Below are positions 1 through 6,838 of a stretch of DNA of 22,477 bases, piece after piece. How positions within the stretch are numbered: position 1 is the first letter of the stretch; each line of letters starts with the position of its first letter. This DNA is from DATEBA01 sp035288045 (lineage in GTDB: Bacteria; Actinomycetota; UBA4738; HRBIN12): positions 1 through 22,477 of the forward strand of contig DATEBA010000061.1 in the NCBI GenBank assembly GCA_035288045.1. The letters are read 5' to 3'. A model generated the notes under the pieces. That model saw nothing but the letters and a program-made list of their open reading frames with translations, was not told where the DNA came from and ran no database searches. The position numbers were made by a program, and so were the translations under genes.

Positions 1-31
1 CCCCCCGACCCAGCCAAGAGAGGGTGATGAG

Positions 32-1258
32 ATGAAACGCTGGTTCTGCCTCGTGGTCGTCGGTGTTGTCGTCGGGCTCTCCCAGCCTGCTGCAGCCGAC
101 ACGCAAGTCGTGTTGGCCCCGTCTCCGACCGATCGCAAAGAGGTGCCCGTCGGAAGCCGCGGTGTGGCCGTGGATGATTCCGGCGACCTCTATGCGACCG
201 GCTCTGCGCGAAGGGGAGGCGGCGACGAGTTCATGGTCGTGAGGGAGTTCGCGGACGGCCGTCGGCTCGTTTGGGAGCGTCGCTGGCGGATGCGCGAGCT
301 CTTCGATTCGGGAGGCGAGAACGTCGCGCTCGGAACCGATGGCATGGTGTACGTGGCGGGCTGGGTCGAGCACACGGGCATGGAAGGCCGCGGGTGGTTC
401 CTGCGGAAGTACTCCCCGCGCGGGCAGCTGCTCTGGACCCGAACGACACGCGAGTGGCGCGATCTCGCCGCGGAGGCGATCTCGGACCTTGACGTCGGCA
501 ACCGCATGGTCGTGGTGTCCGGCTACGGTTTCGGGTGCTGCGCGGATCCCTACCGCGACGGATGGATCCGGGCCTACGACCTCGAGGGGCACCTCCTGTG
601 GACCGGTCCATTCGAGGCACTGGGCATCCGTAGGGCCTTCTACGACCAGGCGAACGGGATTGCGATCGGCAAGCTCGATGGCGTCTACGTGGCAGGCTGG
701 ATCCAGTGCGCGCGCCAGCGGGATCCCGAGGGGTTCGTCGACCGGGACGTGATCGTCCAGAAGCTCTCGCCCGCAGGTCGTGTCCTCTGGACGCGGGTGC
801 TCGGTGACCGAGGCCGGGATCGCGATGAGGGGATCGACGTAGCGGCCAAGGGCGACGTCCTAGTGCTCACGGCGACCATCAACGAGCGCGCGGTTCGTTG
901 GGACTACCCGCACGCCTGGATTGCGAGGTTCACGTTCGACGGGGATCTGAGCTGGAGTCGTGAGTGGGGGAGAGAGAACCGTCGCGCCGCCCTGCCCGCA
1001 GCCCTCTCGGTCGCGCCCTGGGGGGCGACCTACGTCGTGGGACAGGCTTACGAACGGGACCGAGGTCCGAACCTGTTCGTGCGCAAGTACGCCCCGCGGG
1101 GTCGGCTGCTATGGGCGAGCACGATCGACCGGCGCGACCAGACGGTATTCGCCGTTGACGTGAGCGCACTGCCCAAGGGAGCCTGCGTCGCGGGCTACGC
1201 GTTCAGGAACGCGAGCTGGAGCGAGACCGGCGCGTGGATATGGAGGTTCGCCGCGTAA
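32..1258 (+). CDS. Secreted seven-repeat beta-propeller-like protein
   Basis: The 408-residue product starts with a signal peptide: KR, a hydrophobic stretch at about residues 5-18, and a likely cleavage after the Ala run near residue 22. The rest consists of seven imperfect repeats at about 44-86, 97-138, 151-194, 208-256, 267-312, 325-364 and 374-408. Each has a strand like VYVAGW, a strand like FLRKYSPRG and an LLWTR ending. This resembles SBBP/delta-60 type repeats of bacterial beta-propellers, and seven copies would suit a seven-bladed propeller. No catalytic motif was seen. A purine-rich GAGGGTGATGAG directly precedes the ATG. The 3' end overlaps the convergent glycosyltransferase gene by 56 nt; the last repeat continues to the stop, so this C-terminus looks genuine. 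It is probably exported; ligand and role are unknown. Confidence 0.82.
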   Translation: MKRWFCLVVVGVVVGLSQPAAADTQVVLAPSPTDRKEVPVGSRGVAVDDSGDLYATGSARRGGGDEFMVVREFADGRRLVWERRWRMRELFDSGGENVALGTDGMVYVAGWVEHTGMEGRGWFLRKYSPRGQLLWTRTTREWRDLAAEAISDLDVGNRMVVVSGYGFGCCADPYRDGWIRAYDLEGHLLWTGPFEALGIRRAFYDQANGIAIGKLDGVYVAGWIQCARQRDPEGFVDRDVIVQKLSPAGRVLWTRVLGDRGRDRDEGIDVAAKGDVLVLTATINERAVRWDYPHAWIARFTFDGDLSWSREWGRENRRAALPAALSVAPWGATYVVGQAYERDRGPNLFVRKYAPRGRLLWASTIDRRDQTVFAVDVSALPKGACVAGYAFRNASWSETGAWIWRFAA

Positions 1259-2081
1259 CCAGGGCCCATGCCGGCGGTGGTTCGCCCCTAGCGATCGCCC
1301 GGACTACCTCCCAGAAGCGCTCCGCGCCTGTCTCCACCTCTTCCGGTCGGTGCCTGAGCCACCACATAGCTCCGACGCGCTCGTTCACGACGAGCTCGCA
1401 TCCCGCCGCCGATGCCTCCAGCACCGTCCGGCCGCAGCTGTCGACGCCGCGGGGCAGGAGCAGGAACCGCTTGAAGCGGGCCATCAGGTCCGGCACGTCC
1501 TCCGGCTGGACCTGCCCGTGGTAGCGGACCCTCGAACCGCGGGGACGGAGCTGTCCCGCTCCGTAGAAGTCGACGGTGCCGTTCCGTTGGGCCCACCGCA
1601 CCGCGTTCCCCAGCCCCTTGTGGGCGCCCGTCATCTGGCCGATCCAGATCGTGCCGCGCCGACGCCGGCCCTCGCGCTTACGTGCCGCTCGGCGGAACGG
1701 CCCCAGCTCTATCGCGGGCGGCATCAGACCGGCCGGCGCCCGCGTCGGGTAGGGGAAGCTCGCGAGCTGAAGCGGCGACACGAAGATCACCGCCGCCGCG
1801 TGCGCAAGGAGGAAATCCCGGAGCTCCGGGGCGCCTCGCTGGTGGACGTCGTGCACGTACTTGACGACGGGAGCCTGCGCGAGGGCCTCGACGGCATCGG
1901 CCGGGTAGCCCGTCACGTTGTGGACGACGTAGGCGTCGCATCCTCGCCGAACGTCGTCCGGCGGGCAGGGAACGATCTTCACCTCGCGCGGCGCGCGGCG
2001 AAGCAGCTCGCGGCACGTGAGCTCCGCTCCCCCGATCACGTCGGTTTCCGGATCCGCCAGCCAGCCAAGACGGAACGTCAC
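1203..2081 (-). CDS. GT4-like (GT-B fold) glycosyltransferase
   Basis: This is probably a sugar transferase using a nucleotide-sugar donor; acceptor and sugar cannot be told. The N-terminal GWLADPETDVIGGAEL matches the first strand and glycine loop of GT4 enzymes. KYVHDVHQRG, VSPLQLASFPY and IWIGQMTGAHKG follow, and the C-terminal donor domain has DSCGRTVLEASAAGCELVVN with the family's conserved Glu. The frame is open to an ATG at 2153, but that start overlaps the upstream TetR gene by 47 nt and adds low-complexity residues. The GTG at 2081 (292 residues) begins just before the conserved first strand and leaves a 25-nt gap, so I prefer it, although no strong ribosome site precedes it. The last roughly 20 residues are Ser/Arg-rich, are encoded opposite the neighbouring gene and look like read-through beyond the natural end. 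It may be co-transcribed with the TetR gene. Confidence 0.78.
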   Translation of the reverse strand: MTFRLGWLADPETDVIGGAELTCRELLRRAPREVKIVPCPPDDVRRGCDAYVVHNVTGYPADAVEALAQAPVVKYVHDVHQRGAPELRDFLLAHAAAVIFVSPLQLASFPYPTRAPAGLMPPAIELGPFRRAARKREGRRRRGTIWIGQMTGAHKGLGNAVRWAQRNGTVDFYGAGQLRPRGSRVRYHGQVQPEDVPDLMARFKRFLLLPRGVDSCGRTVLEASAAGCELVVNERVGAMWWLRHRPEEVETGAERFWEVVRAIARGEPPPAWALVTRRTSISTRRSRSSSRS

Positions 2082-2106
2082 GCGCCAATCGAACCACAGG
2101 GAAGCC

Positions 2107-2745
2107 CTAGCGGGCCCCGATGGCGCTTCGAAGGATCTCGACGAACTGGTCAAACCGCGCCTCGCGCAGGTTCGGCTTCCGGTGGAACAGTCCGGGATCG
2201 AGCTCCTCGGTCACCAGGGCGTCCTGGAAGCGCTCCGCGAGCCAGTCGACGATCGAAACTACGAGGTCGAGGTCGACGTCGTCCCGCACCTCGCCCCCCT
2301 TGATCCCGAACTCGACGAAGTCGAGGGTCCCGTAGGGGTCCTCGGACACGAGGAATCGGTTGATCTCGCGCTTCAGCTTGAGATCGGTGCCGTAGTCCCC
2401 GATCAGCACGACCCTGTTGGGGATCCAGTCCTCCTGTATCAGGTGCTCGGTCCGCTCCAGCCAGTAGCGCAGCACCGCGAAGAACCCATCCTCGACTACC
2501 TCTTCCGGCGCGTCGAGCCAGGCGGGCAGGGAGCTAACGGCCCTCTTGTAGGCAGCGAGGAAGAGGCCGGCCTTGCTGCCGAAGTGCTGGAAGATCGAGC
2601 CCTTGGCGATCCCCAGCTCGGTCGCGACGTCCTCGACCCGGGCGCCCCGGTAGCCGTGCTCGGCGAAGTGGTGCATAGCCGCCTCGACGATCCGCTCGCG
2701 CTTGGCCTCGGTGCGAGCTGCGCGATGTGACTGTAAGTCACGCAT
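2107..2745 (-). CDS. TetR/AcrR-family transcriptional regulator
   Basis: The 212-residue protein has a TetR N-terminal DNA-binding domain. Its helix-turn-helix is at about residues 37-56 (VEDVATELGIAKGSIFQHF), followed by SKAGLFLAAY. The remaining helical domain should bind a ligand and dimerise. The frame is open far upstream, but that part is a shadow of the divergent corrinoid gene. ATG is possible at 2757 or 2745; 2745 has GGGAG five bases before it and is preferred. A 15-bp palindrome lies over codons 2-6, and a matching one lies upstream of the divergent operon, so this protein probably represses both itself and the methyltransferase operon. The effector is unknown; a methylated amine or a derivative is a guess from context. 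A glycosyltransferase gene follows on the same strand after 25 nt. Confidence 0.9.
   Translation of the reverse strand: MRDLQSHRAARTEAKRERIVEAAMHHFAEHGYRGARVEDVATELGIAKGSIFQHFGSKAGLFLAAYKRAVSSLPAWLDAPEEVVEDGFFAVLRYWLERTEHLIQEDWIPNRVVLIGDYGTDLKLKREINRFLVSEDPYGTLDFVEFGIKGGEVRDDVDLDLVVSIVDWLAERFQDALVTEELDPGLFHRKPNLREARFDQFVEILRSAIGAR
2727..2741. promoter_or_regulatory. Candidate TetR operator 1 (palindrome)
   Basis: GTGACTGTAAGTCAC has six-base perfect arms around a 3-base centre and lies inside the first codons of the TetR gene. It shares TGACTG and GTCA at the same spacing with the palindrome at 2806-2820. Length and symmetry suit a TetR-family dimer. Its position just inside the gene fits autorepression. 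The role is inferred. Confidence 0.6.
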
Positions 2746-2757
2746 CTCGTCTCCCAT

Positions 2758-2877
2758 CCTAGGGTCGTCTGTGGTAGACAAGCTACCGGTGGAGCGACCC
2801 ACCGCCTGACTGCGGGTCAGACGATACGACGCCGCAGATCCGACGGCAAGGCCGGCCCGGCGGGGAGGGAAGGACCG
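2758..2877. promoter_or_regulatory. Divergent promoter region, TetR gene / methyltransferase operon
   Basis: This 120-nt gap separates the divergent TetR and corrinoid-protein genes and must hold promoters in both directions. On the minus strand a TAGGAT box (plus 2756-2761) lies 10 nt before the preferred TetR start and would serve as its -10. On the plus strand only a weak GATACG (2823-2828) is visible. A second inverted repeat, GGTAG/CTACC with a 5-base spacer, spans 2773-2787. The purine-rich stretch 2862-2873 (GGGGAGGGAAGG) is the ribosome site of the corrinoid gene. Confidence 0.55.
2806..2820. promoter_or_regulatory. Candidate TetR operator 2 (palindrome)
   Basis: CTGACTGCGGGTCAG has five-base arms (CTGAC/GTCAG) around a 5-base centre. 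It matches operator 1 in TGACTG and GTCA at identical spacing; the centres are 79 bp apart. It lies 57 nt before the corrinoid gene start, next to the weak -10-like GATACG, where a bound repressor would block the operon. The role is inferred. Confidence 0.6.
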
Positions 2878-3531
2878 ATGCAGGACGACCTCGACGCGCT
2901 CCGGCGGGCGCTCATCACAGCTGACCGCGAGGCCGCTCTCGGCGCCGCCCAGAGGCTTCTGGACGCCGGGGTCGACCCGACCCTCATCCTCGAGGAGGGC
3001 ATGGCCAAGGCCATGTTCGAGCTCGGGGAGATGTGGAAACGCGGCGAGGTCTTCCTGCCCGAGGTGGTCGCCTCGGCCGCGGTATTCAAGGAGACGAACG
3101 CGATCGTCGAGCCGGTGCTCCTGGCCGCGCGGGGGGGGTCCTCGAGCCAGCACCTGGTCGTGATGGCGACCGTGAAGGGCGATCTTCACGACCTCGGCAA
3201 GAACATGGTGGGGGCGATGCTTCAGACCTCGGGGTTCGAGGTCCACGATCTGGGCAAGGACGTCCCGGCCGACCGCATCGTCGCCACCATCGACGAGCTG
3301 TCCCCGAAGATCGTGGGTCTGTCGGCGCTGCTGACGACCACGGTTCCCTATCAGGAGACCGTGATCAAGATCCTGGAGCGGGAAGGGTTCCGCGATCGAG
3401 TGAGGGTCATGGTCGGTGGCGCCCCGGTTACCCCGGAATGGGCGGATAAGATCGGCGCCGACGGCTACGCGAGCAACGCGCCGGAGGCGGTCGAGCTCGC
3501 CCGCAAACTCGTAGGGGAGGCGCAACTGTGA
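2878..3531 (+). CDS. Methyltransferase corrinoid protein (MttC/MtbC family)
   Basis: This is the methyl carrier of the operon: its bound cobalamin accepts a methyl group from a substrate-specific methyltransferase and passes it on. The 217 residues have the usual two-part layout. A helical cap domain spans about 1-88, with GEMWKRGEVFLPEV typical of B12-binding methyltransferase caps. A Rossmann-type cobalamin domain follows. The DxHxxG motif is intact as D102-L-H104-D-L-G107, so His104 should be the lower cobalt ligand. The later GLSALLTTT and GGAPVT loops also fit. A strong GGGAGGGAAGG site precedes the ATG. The stop overlaps the next gene by 4 nt. The family is clear; the substrate specificity lies in the partner enzyme, not here. 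Confidence 0.95.
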   Translation: MQDDLDALRRALITADREAALGAAQRLLDAGVDPTLILEEGMAKAMFELGEMWKRGEVFLPEVVASAAVFKETNAIVEPVLLAARGGSSSQHLVVMATVKGDLHDLGKNMVGAMLQTSGFEVHDLGKDVPADRIVATIDELSPKIVGLSALLTTTVPYQETVIKILEREGFRDRVRVMVGGAPVTPEWADKIGADGYASNAPEAVELARKLVGEAQL

Positions 3532-4397
3532 ACACCGAGACGGTCCTAGAGTCGCCGGGGGGCCGCGTAACGATCGGGGACGAGCACCCCTTCGCCGTCA
3601 TCGGGGAGCGCATCAACCCGACCGGTCGTAAGCGCCTTGCGGAACAGATGGTCGCCGGCGACCTGATCACGGTGCAGGCCGACGCCGTGGCGCAGGTGGA
3701 GGCCGGAGCGCGGATCCTGGACGTGAACGCGGGGATCCCGGGGTTTGACGAGGCGGCGATACTGACCGCCGCCGTGCGCGCGGTCGCCGAGGTCGTGGAT
3801 GTTCCGCTATGCGTTGACTCGTCGACGCCCGAGGCGCTGGAGGCCGCGCTCCCCGCCGTGGGGGGTAGGCCGCTCGTGAACTCCGTGACAGCCGAGGACG
3901 CCTCGCTGGAGCGGCTGCTACCGCTCGTGAAGAGGCACGGCACGGCCGTGATCGGGATGGCGAACGACGAGAGCGGGATCTCGATGGTGCCCGAGGAGCG
4001 GCTGGCGGCGGCGCGGAAGATAGTGGAGGCCGCCGCCGACTTCGGGATCCCGCGCGAGGACGTCGTCATCGACCCGCTCGCGATGCCGATCGGGGCCGAC
4101 CCGCGCGCTGCCTCCGTCATGTACGAGACGGTTCGGCTGATACGCGACGAGCTTCACGTGAACGTCTCCTGCGGGGCGTCGAACGTGTCGTTCGGGCTTC
4201 CCGACCGCCACACGATCGACGCGACGTTCCTCACGATGGCGATCCATGCGGGCATGAACTGCGCGATCACGAACCCGCTGCGTGCTTCCGTTCGGAAAGC
4301 GATCCTGGCGGCGGACCTCCTGCTCGGCCGGGATGGGTACGCGACGGCCTGGATCGCAGCTCATCGCGCGGAGGTCGCCGCCTCGACGGCGGGGTGA
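3528..4397 (+). CDS. Pterin-binding methyltetrahydrofolate:corrinoid methyltransferase (MtgA/AcsE-like)
   Basis: This predicted cytosolic enzyme transfers methyl groups between the corrinoid protein and tetrahydrofolate. The 289-residue product is a pterin-binding TIM barrel of the family that includes AcsE, MtgA and the MetH folate domain. Visible motifs are GERINPTGRK (26-35), DVNAG (65-69), VDSST (96-100), NSVTAED (118-124), IDPL (181-184) and GASNVSFGLP (216-225), all expected around the folate site. The start is a GTG overlapping the previous stop (GTGA), so translation is probably coupled. Next to an MttB-family gene it most likely makes methyl-THF, as MtgA does in glycine betaine demethylation. 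It is too short for MetH and carries only the folate module. Confidence 0.92.
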   Translation: MNTETVLESPGGRVTIGDEHPFAVIGERINPTGRKRLAEQMVAGDLITVQADAVAQVEAGARILDVNAGIPGFDEAAILTAAVRAVAEVVDVPLCVDSSTPEALEAALPAVGGRPLVNSVTAEDASLERLLPLVKRHGTAVIGMANDESGISMVPEERLAAARKIVEAAADFGIPREDVVIDPLAMPIGADPRAASVMYETVRLIRDELHVNVSCGASNVSFGLPDRHTIDATFLTMAIHAGMNCAITNPLRASVRKAILAADLLLGRDGYATAWIAAHRAEVAASTAG

Positions 4398-4400
4398 CCG

Positions 4401-6221
4401 ATGCGGAAGCTCGAGGTCACCTACCGGCCGAGCGGTAAGACGGCGCACGTACCGGTGGGGACGACGTTGTTCCACGCCGCACACTGGGCCGGTCTGCCGA
4501 TCGAATCTACCTGCGGTGGTCGGGGGACGTGCGGGAAGTGCTCCGTGAGGATCCTCTCGGGCGAGGTAGAGGCGACGCCCGCCGACCACCGGCACCTCTT
4601 GCCCGAGCGGATCGGCGAGGGCTGGCGGCTGTCGTGCCGCGCTGAGGTCCACGGCGACGTGGAGTGCGAGGTCCCGCGGCTCCTCCGGGCGCCCAAGGCG
4701 GCAACGATGGGCGTGGGGCGATTCGTGCTCCTCGAGCCGAACGTCCAGAAGGTGCTCCTCGAGATCGCGAAACCGAGCCTCGAGGACGCCAGGAGCCACC
4801 TGCGGCGCGTCCGCGACGGGCTGCTCGACGAGGGTCTCGAGCCGGCGTCCGGCCCCGGGCTCCTTCCGAAGCTCGCCGAGGTCGTCGGGGAGGACGGTGC
4901 TACCGCGACGGCGGTCGTCGTGGGCGACCACCTCGCCGACGTGGACCCAGGCGACACGCGGGAGCGGATGTTCGGTGTCGCGGTGGACGTTGGCACCACG
5001 ACCGTCGTCGTCACCCTGATCGACCTCCGCTCCGGGACGGCGGTGGCGGTCGAATCGACGCTCAACCGCCAGGCGCCGTTCGGGGCCGACGTGATCGCCC
5101 GGATGGGTCACGCGATGACCCAAGGTGTCAGGGACCTCCGGGGGGCCGTGCTCGACACCATGAACGGGCTCGTCGCCGACGCCTGCGTCTCCGCCGGGGT
5201 CGAGGCGGCCGAGGTCTACGAGGCCGTGGTCGTGGGGAACGCGACGATGCTGCACCTCCTCCTCGGCGTCGACCCGCGGTCGATCGCTCTTTCGCCGTTC
5301 GTGACGGCGTTCCTGGAGCCGCTCGATCTCCGCTCGTCCGACGTCGGCGTCGCGATCCACCCGGAGGGCAGGGTCGCGGTCTTCCCCTCGATCGGCGCGT
5401 ACGTCGGCGCGGATATCGTCGCCGGCATCCTCGCCAGCGGCCTCGCGCGCGAGGAGCCGCTGCGGCTGTTCGTCGACGTGGGGACGAACGGGGAGATCGC
5501 ATGTGGATCGGTCGAGCGCGTCGTCGCCACCGCCGCGCCGGCGGGCCCCGCGTTCGAGGGGGGCCAGATCCTCCACGGCATGCGGGCCACGGAGGGCGCG
5601 ATCGAGGGTGTCGTCCTCGACGACGACGTGCACCTGCAGGTGATCGGCGGTGACGTCGAACCGCGGGGGGTGTGCGGGTCGGGACTGATCGACGCGGTCG
5701 CGCAGCTCCGCCTCGTCGGCCTGCTCGGCGACAACGGAGTGCTCCGCTCGCGCGAGGAGGTCTCCGGGCATCCGCTCGCGGGGCGGATCAACGAGCGCGA
5801 CGGCGTTCGGGCCTTCGAGCTCGCCCCGGGTGTGGTCCTCACCCAGCTGGACATCCGGGAGCTCCAGTCCGCGAAGGGCGCGATCTCGACGGGCATCGAG
5901 GTCGCGATGCACACGCTCGGCGTCGGCGCGGAGGACCTGGACGAGGTGCTGCTCGCCGGCTCGTTCGGCACCTATATCAACCCCGCGAGCGCGCGGGTGC
6001 TCGGTCTCGTGCCGCCGGTTCCCGTCGCGCGGATCCGTGCGGTGGGAAACGCGGCGCTCGAGGGCGCGAAGATGGCGCTCCTTTCCTTCCGCGAAAGAGA
6101 GGTGGCCTTCCAGCTGCCTGAGATCGTCGAGTACGTCGAGCTCTCGGGGGCGAGCGACTTCAACGACCGGTTCATCCGTAACCTGGCCTTCCCGCCGCTC
6201 GAGGAGGTGCGGGCGGCATGA
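4401..6221 (+). CDS. RACo-like reductive activator of corrinoid proteins (2Fe-2S + ASKHA/DUF4445)
   Basis: Corrinoid carriers are inactivated when Co(I) oxidises to Co(II); this family uses an iron-sulfur cluster and ATP to reduce them again. The 606-residue protein has an N-terminal plant-type ferredoxin domain with Cys38, Cys44, Cys47 and Cys79 (C-x5-C-x2-C-x31-C), fitting one [2Fe-2S] cluster. A linker follows, then the ASKHA-type part with DVGTTT (196-201), DVGTNGE (359-365) and a C-terminal AGSFGTYINP. This is the RACo layout, not the two-[4Fe-4S] RamA layout. The ATG is 3 nt after the previous stop, behind GGGGTGA. The stop overlaps the DUF1638 start (ATGA). The electron donor is not encoded nearby. 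Confidence 0.93.
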   Translation: MRKLEVTYRPSGKTAHVPVGTTLFHAAHWAGLPIESTCGGRGTCGKCSVRILSGEVEATPADHRHLLPERIGEGWRLSCRAEVHGDVECEVPRLLRAPKAATMGVGRFVLLEPNVQKVLLEIAKPSLEDARSHLRRVRDGLLDEGLEPASGPGLLPKLAEVVGEDGATATAVVVGDHLADVDPGDTRERMFGVAVDVGTTTVVVTLIDLRSGTAVAVESTLNRQAPFGADVIARMGHAMTQGVRDLRGAVLDTMNGLVADACVSAGVEAAEVYEAVVVGNATMLHLLLGVDPRSIALSPFVTAFLEPLDLRSSDVGVAIHPEGRVAVFPSIGAYVGADIVAGILASGLAREEPLRLFVDVGTNGEIACGSVERVVATAAPAGPAFEGGQILHGMRATEGAIEGVVLDDDVHLQVIGGDVEPRGVCGSGLIDAVAQLRLVGLLGDNGVLRSREEVSGHPLAGRINERDGVRAFELAPGVVLTQLDIRELQSAKGAISTGIEVAMHTLGVGAEDLDEVLLAGSFGTYINPASARVLGLVPPVPVARIRAVGNAALEGAKMALLSFREREVAFQLPEIVEYVELSGASDFNDRFIRNLAFPPLEEVRAA

Positions 6222-6838
6222 GCGTGACCGGCGCACCGTTGGCACCCGTCGCGTTCCTCGCCTGCGGGGCCCTCGCGCTGGAGACGGCCGAGATCGTCCG
6301 GCGCCGCGGCTGGCACGCGGACGTCCACGGCGTGTCCGCGTTCCTCCACCTCTCGCCCCTCGACATCGCGCCGGCGGTCGACGCGAAGCTCGCGGACCTC
6401 ACGGGGCGCTACGGGCGCGTGATCGTCGTCTACGGCGACTGCGGCACCGGCGGCCGGATCGACCGCGTCATCGAGCGCTACCCGGCCGCTCGGCCGGCCG
6501 GTGTGCACTGCTACCAGTGGTTCGCCGGTGGGGACTTCGCGCGGATCGCGGAGGAACGCCCCGGCACGTACTTCCTCACGGACTGGCTCGTGCGCTCCTG
6601 GGACACCGCGGTTGTGCGCGGGCTCGGACTCGACCGCTGGCCGTGGCTGAAGGAGACCTACTTCGGAAGCATGACCCACGTCCTGTACCTGCGACAGGAC
6701 CCCGACCCGGCGCTGGAGCGCAAGGCCTCCGAGATCGCCGCGTACCTCGGGCTCCCGATCGAGATACGCGAGACCGGCCTAGAGCCCCTTGAAGCTCTCC
6801 TGGAGCCGCTCATGGAGGAGACCGATGTTCACGCGTGA
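6218..6838 (+). CDS. DUF1638 family protein
   Basis: The function is unknown. The 206-residue product looks cytosolic, with no signal peptide or membrane segment. It carries the DUF1638 features I recognise: ACGAL near the N-terminus, VVYGDCGTGG at about 70-79 and GVHCYQWF at about 95-102. Cys16, Cys75 and Cys98, with His44, could form a metal, cofactor or thiolate site; that is inference. It overlaps the RACo gene by 4 nt and the MttB-like gene by 14 nt, so it is translated as part of the same operon. DUF1638 genes are, to my knowledge, common next to corrinoid methyltransferase genes, which suggests a helper role in methyl transfer, corrinoid handling or substrate processing. Confidence 0.85.
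   Translation: MSVTGAPLAPVAFLACGALALETAEIVRRRGWHADVHGVSAFLHLSPLDIAPAVDAKLADLTGRYGRVIVVYGDCGTGGRIDRVIERYPAARPAGVHCYQWFAGGDFARIAEERPGTYFLTDWLVRSWDTAVVRGLGLDRWPWLKETYFGSMTHVLYLRQDPDPALERKASEIAAYLGLPIEIRETGLEPLEALLEPLMEETDVHA

Noticed and set aside
1350..2303. A 317-codon plus-strand frame opposite the glycosyltransferase
   Set aside because: It has no recognisable motif and is Arg/Pro-rich, while the minus strand has the glycosyltransferase motifs.
2791..2803. Further short inverted repeats in the TetR/corrinoid gap (GGTGG/CCACC around 2788-2803; GGTAG/CTACC at 2773-2787)
   Set aside because: They do not match each other or the two TGACTG palindromes, and five-base arms are expected by chance in such GC-rich DNA. 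The 2773-2787 repeat is mentioned only under the promoter region.
2758..3525. A long N-terminal extension of the TetR frame into the corrinoid gene
   Set aside because: The corrinoid gene on the other strand is certain, and the TetR domain begins right after the Met at 2745, which has a ribosome site.
3918..6245. A 775-codon open frame on the minus strand opposite the methyltransferase and RACo genes
   Set aside because: The plus strand carries clear catalytic and cluster motifs in a consistent operon. The minus frame is Arg/Asp/His-rich without domain signals, as expected for the complement of GC-rich codons.
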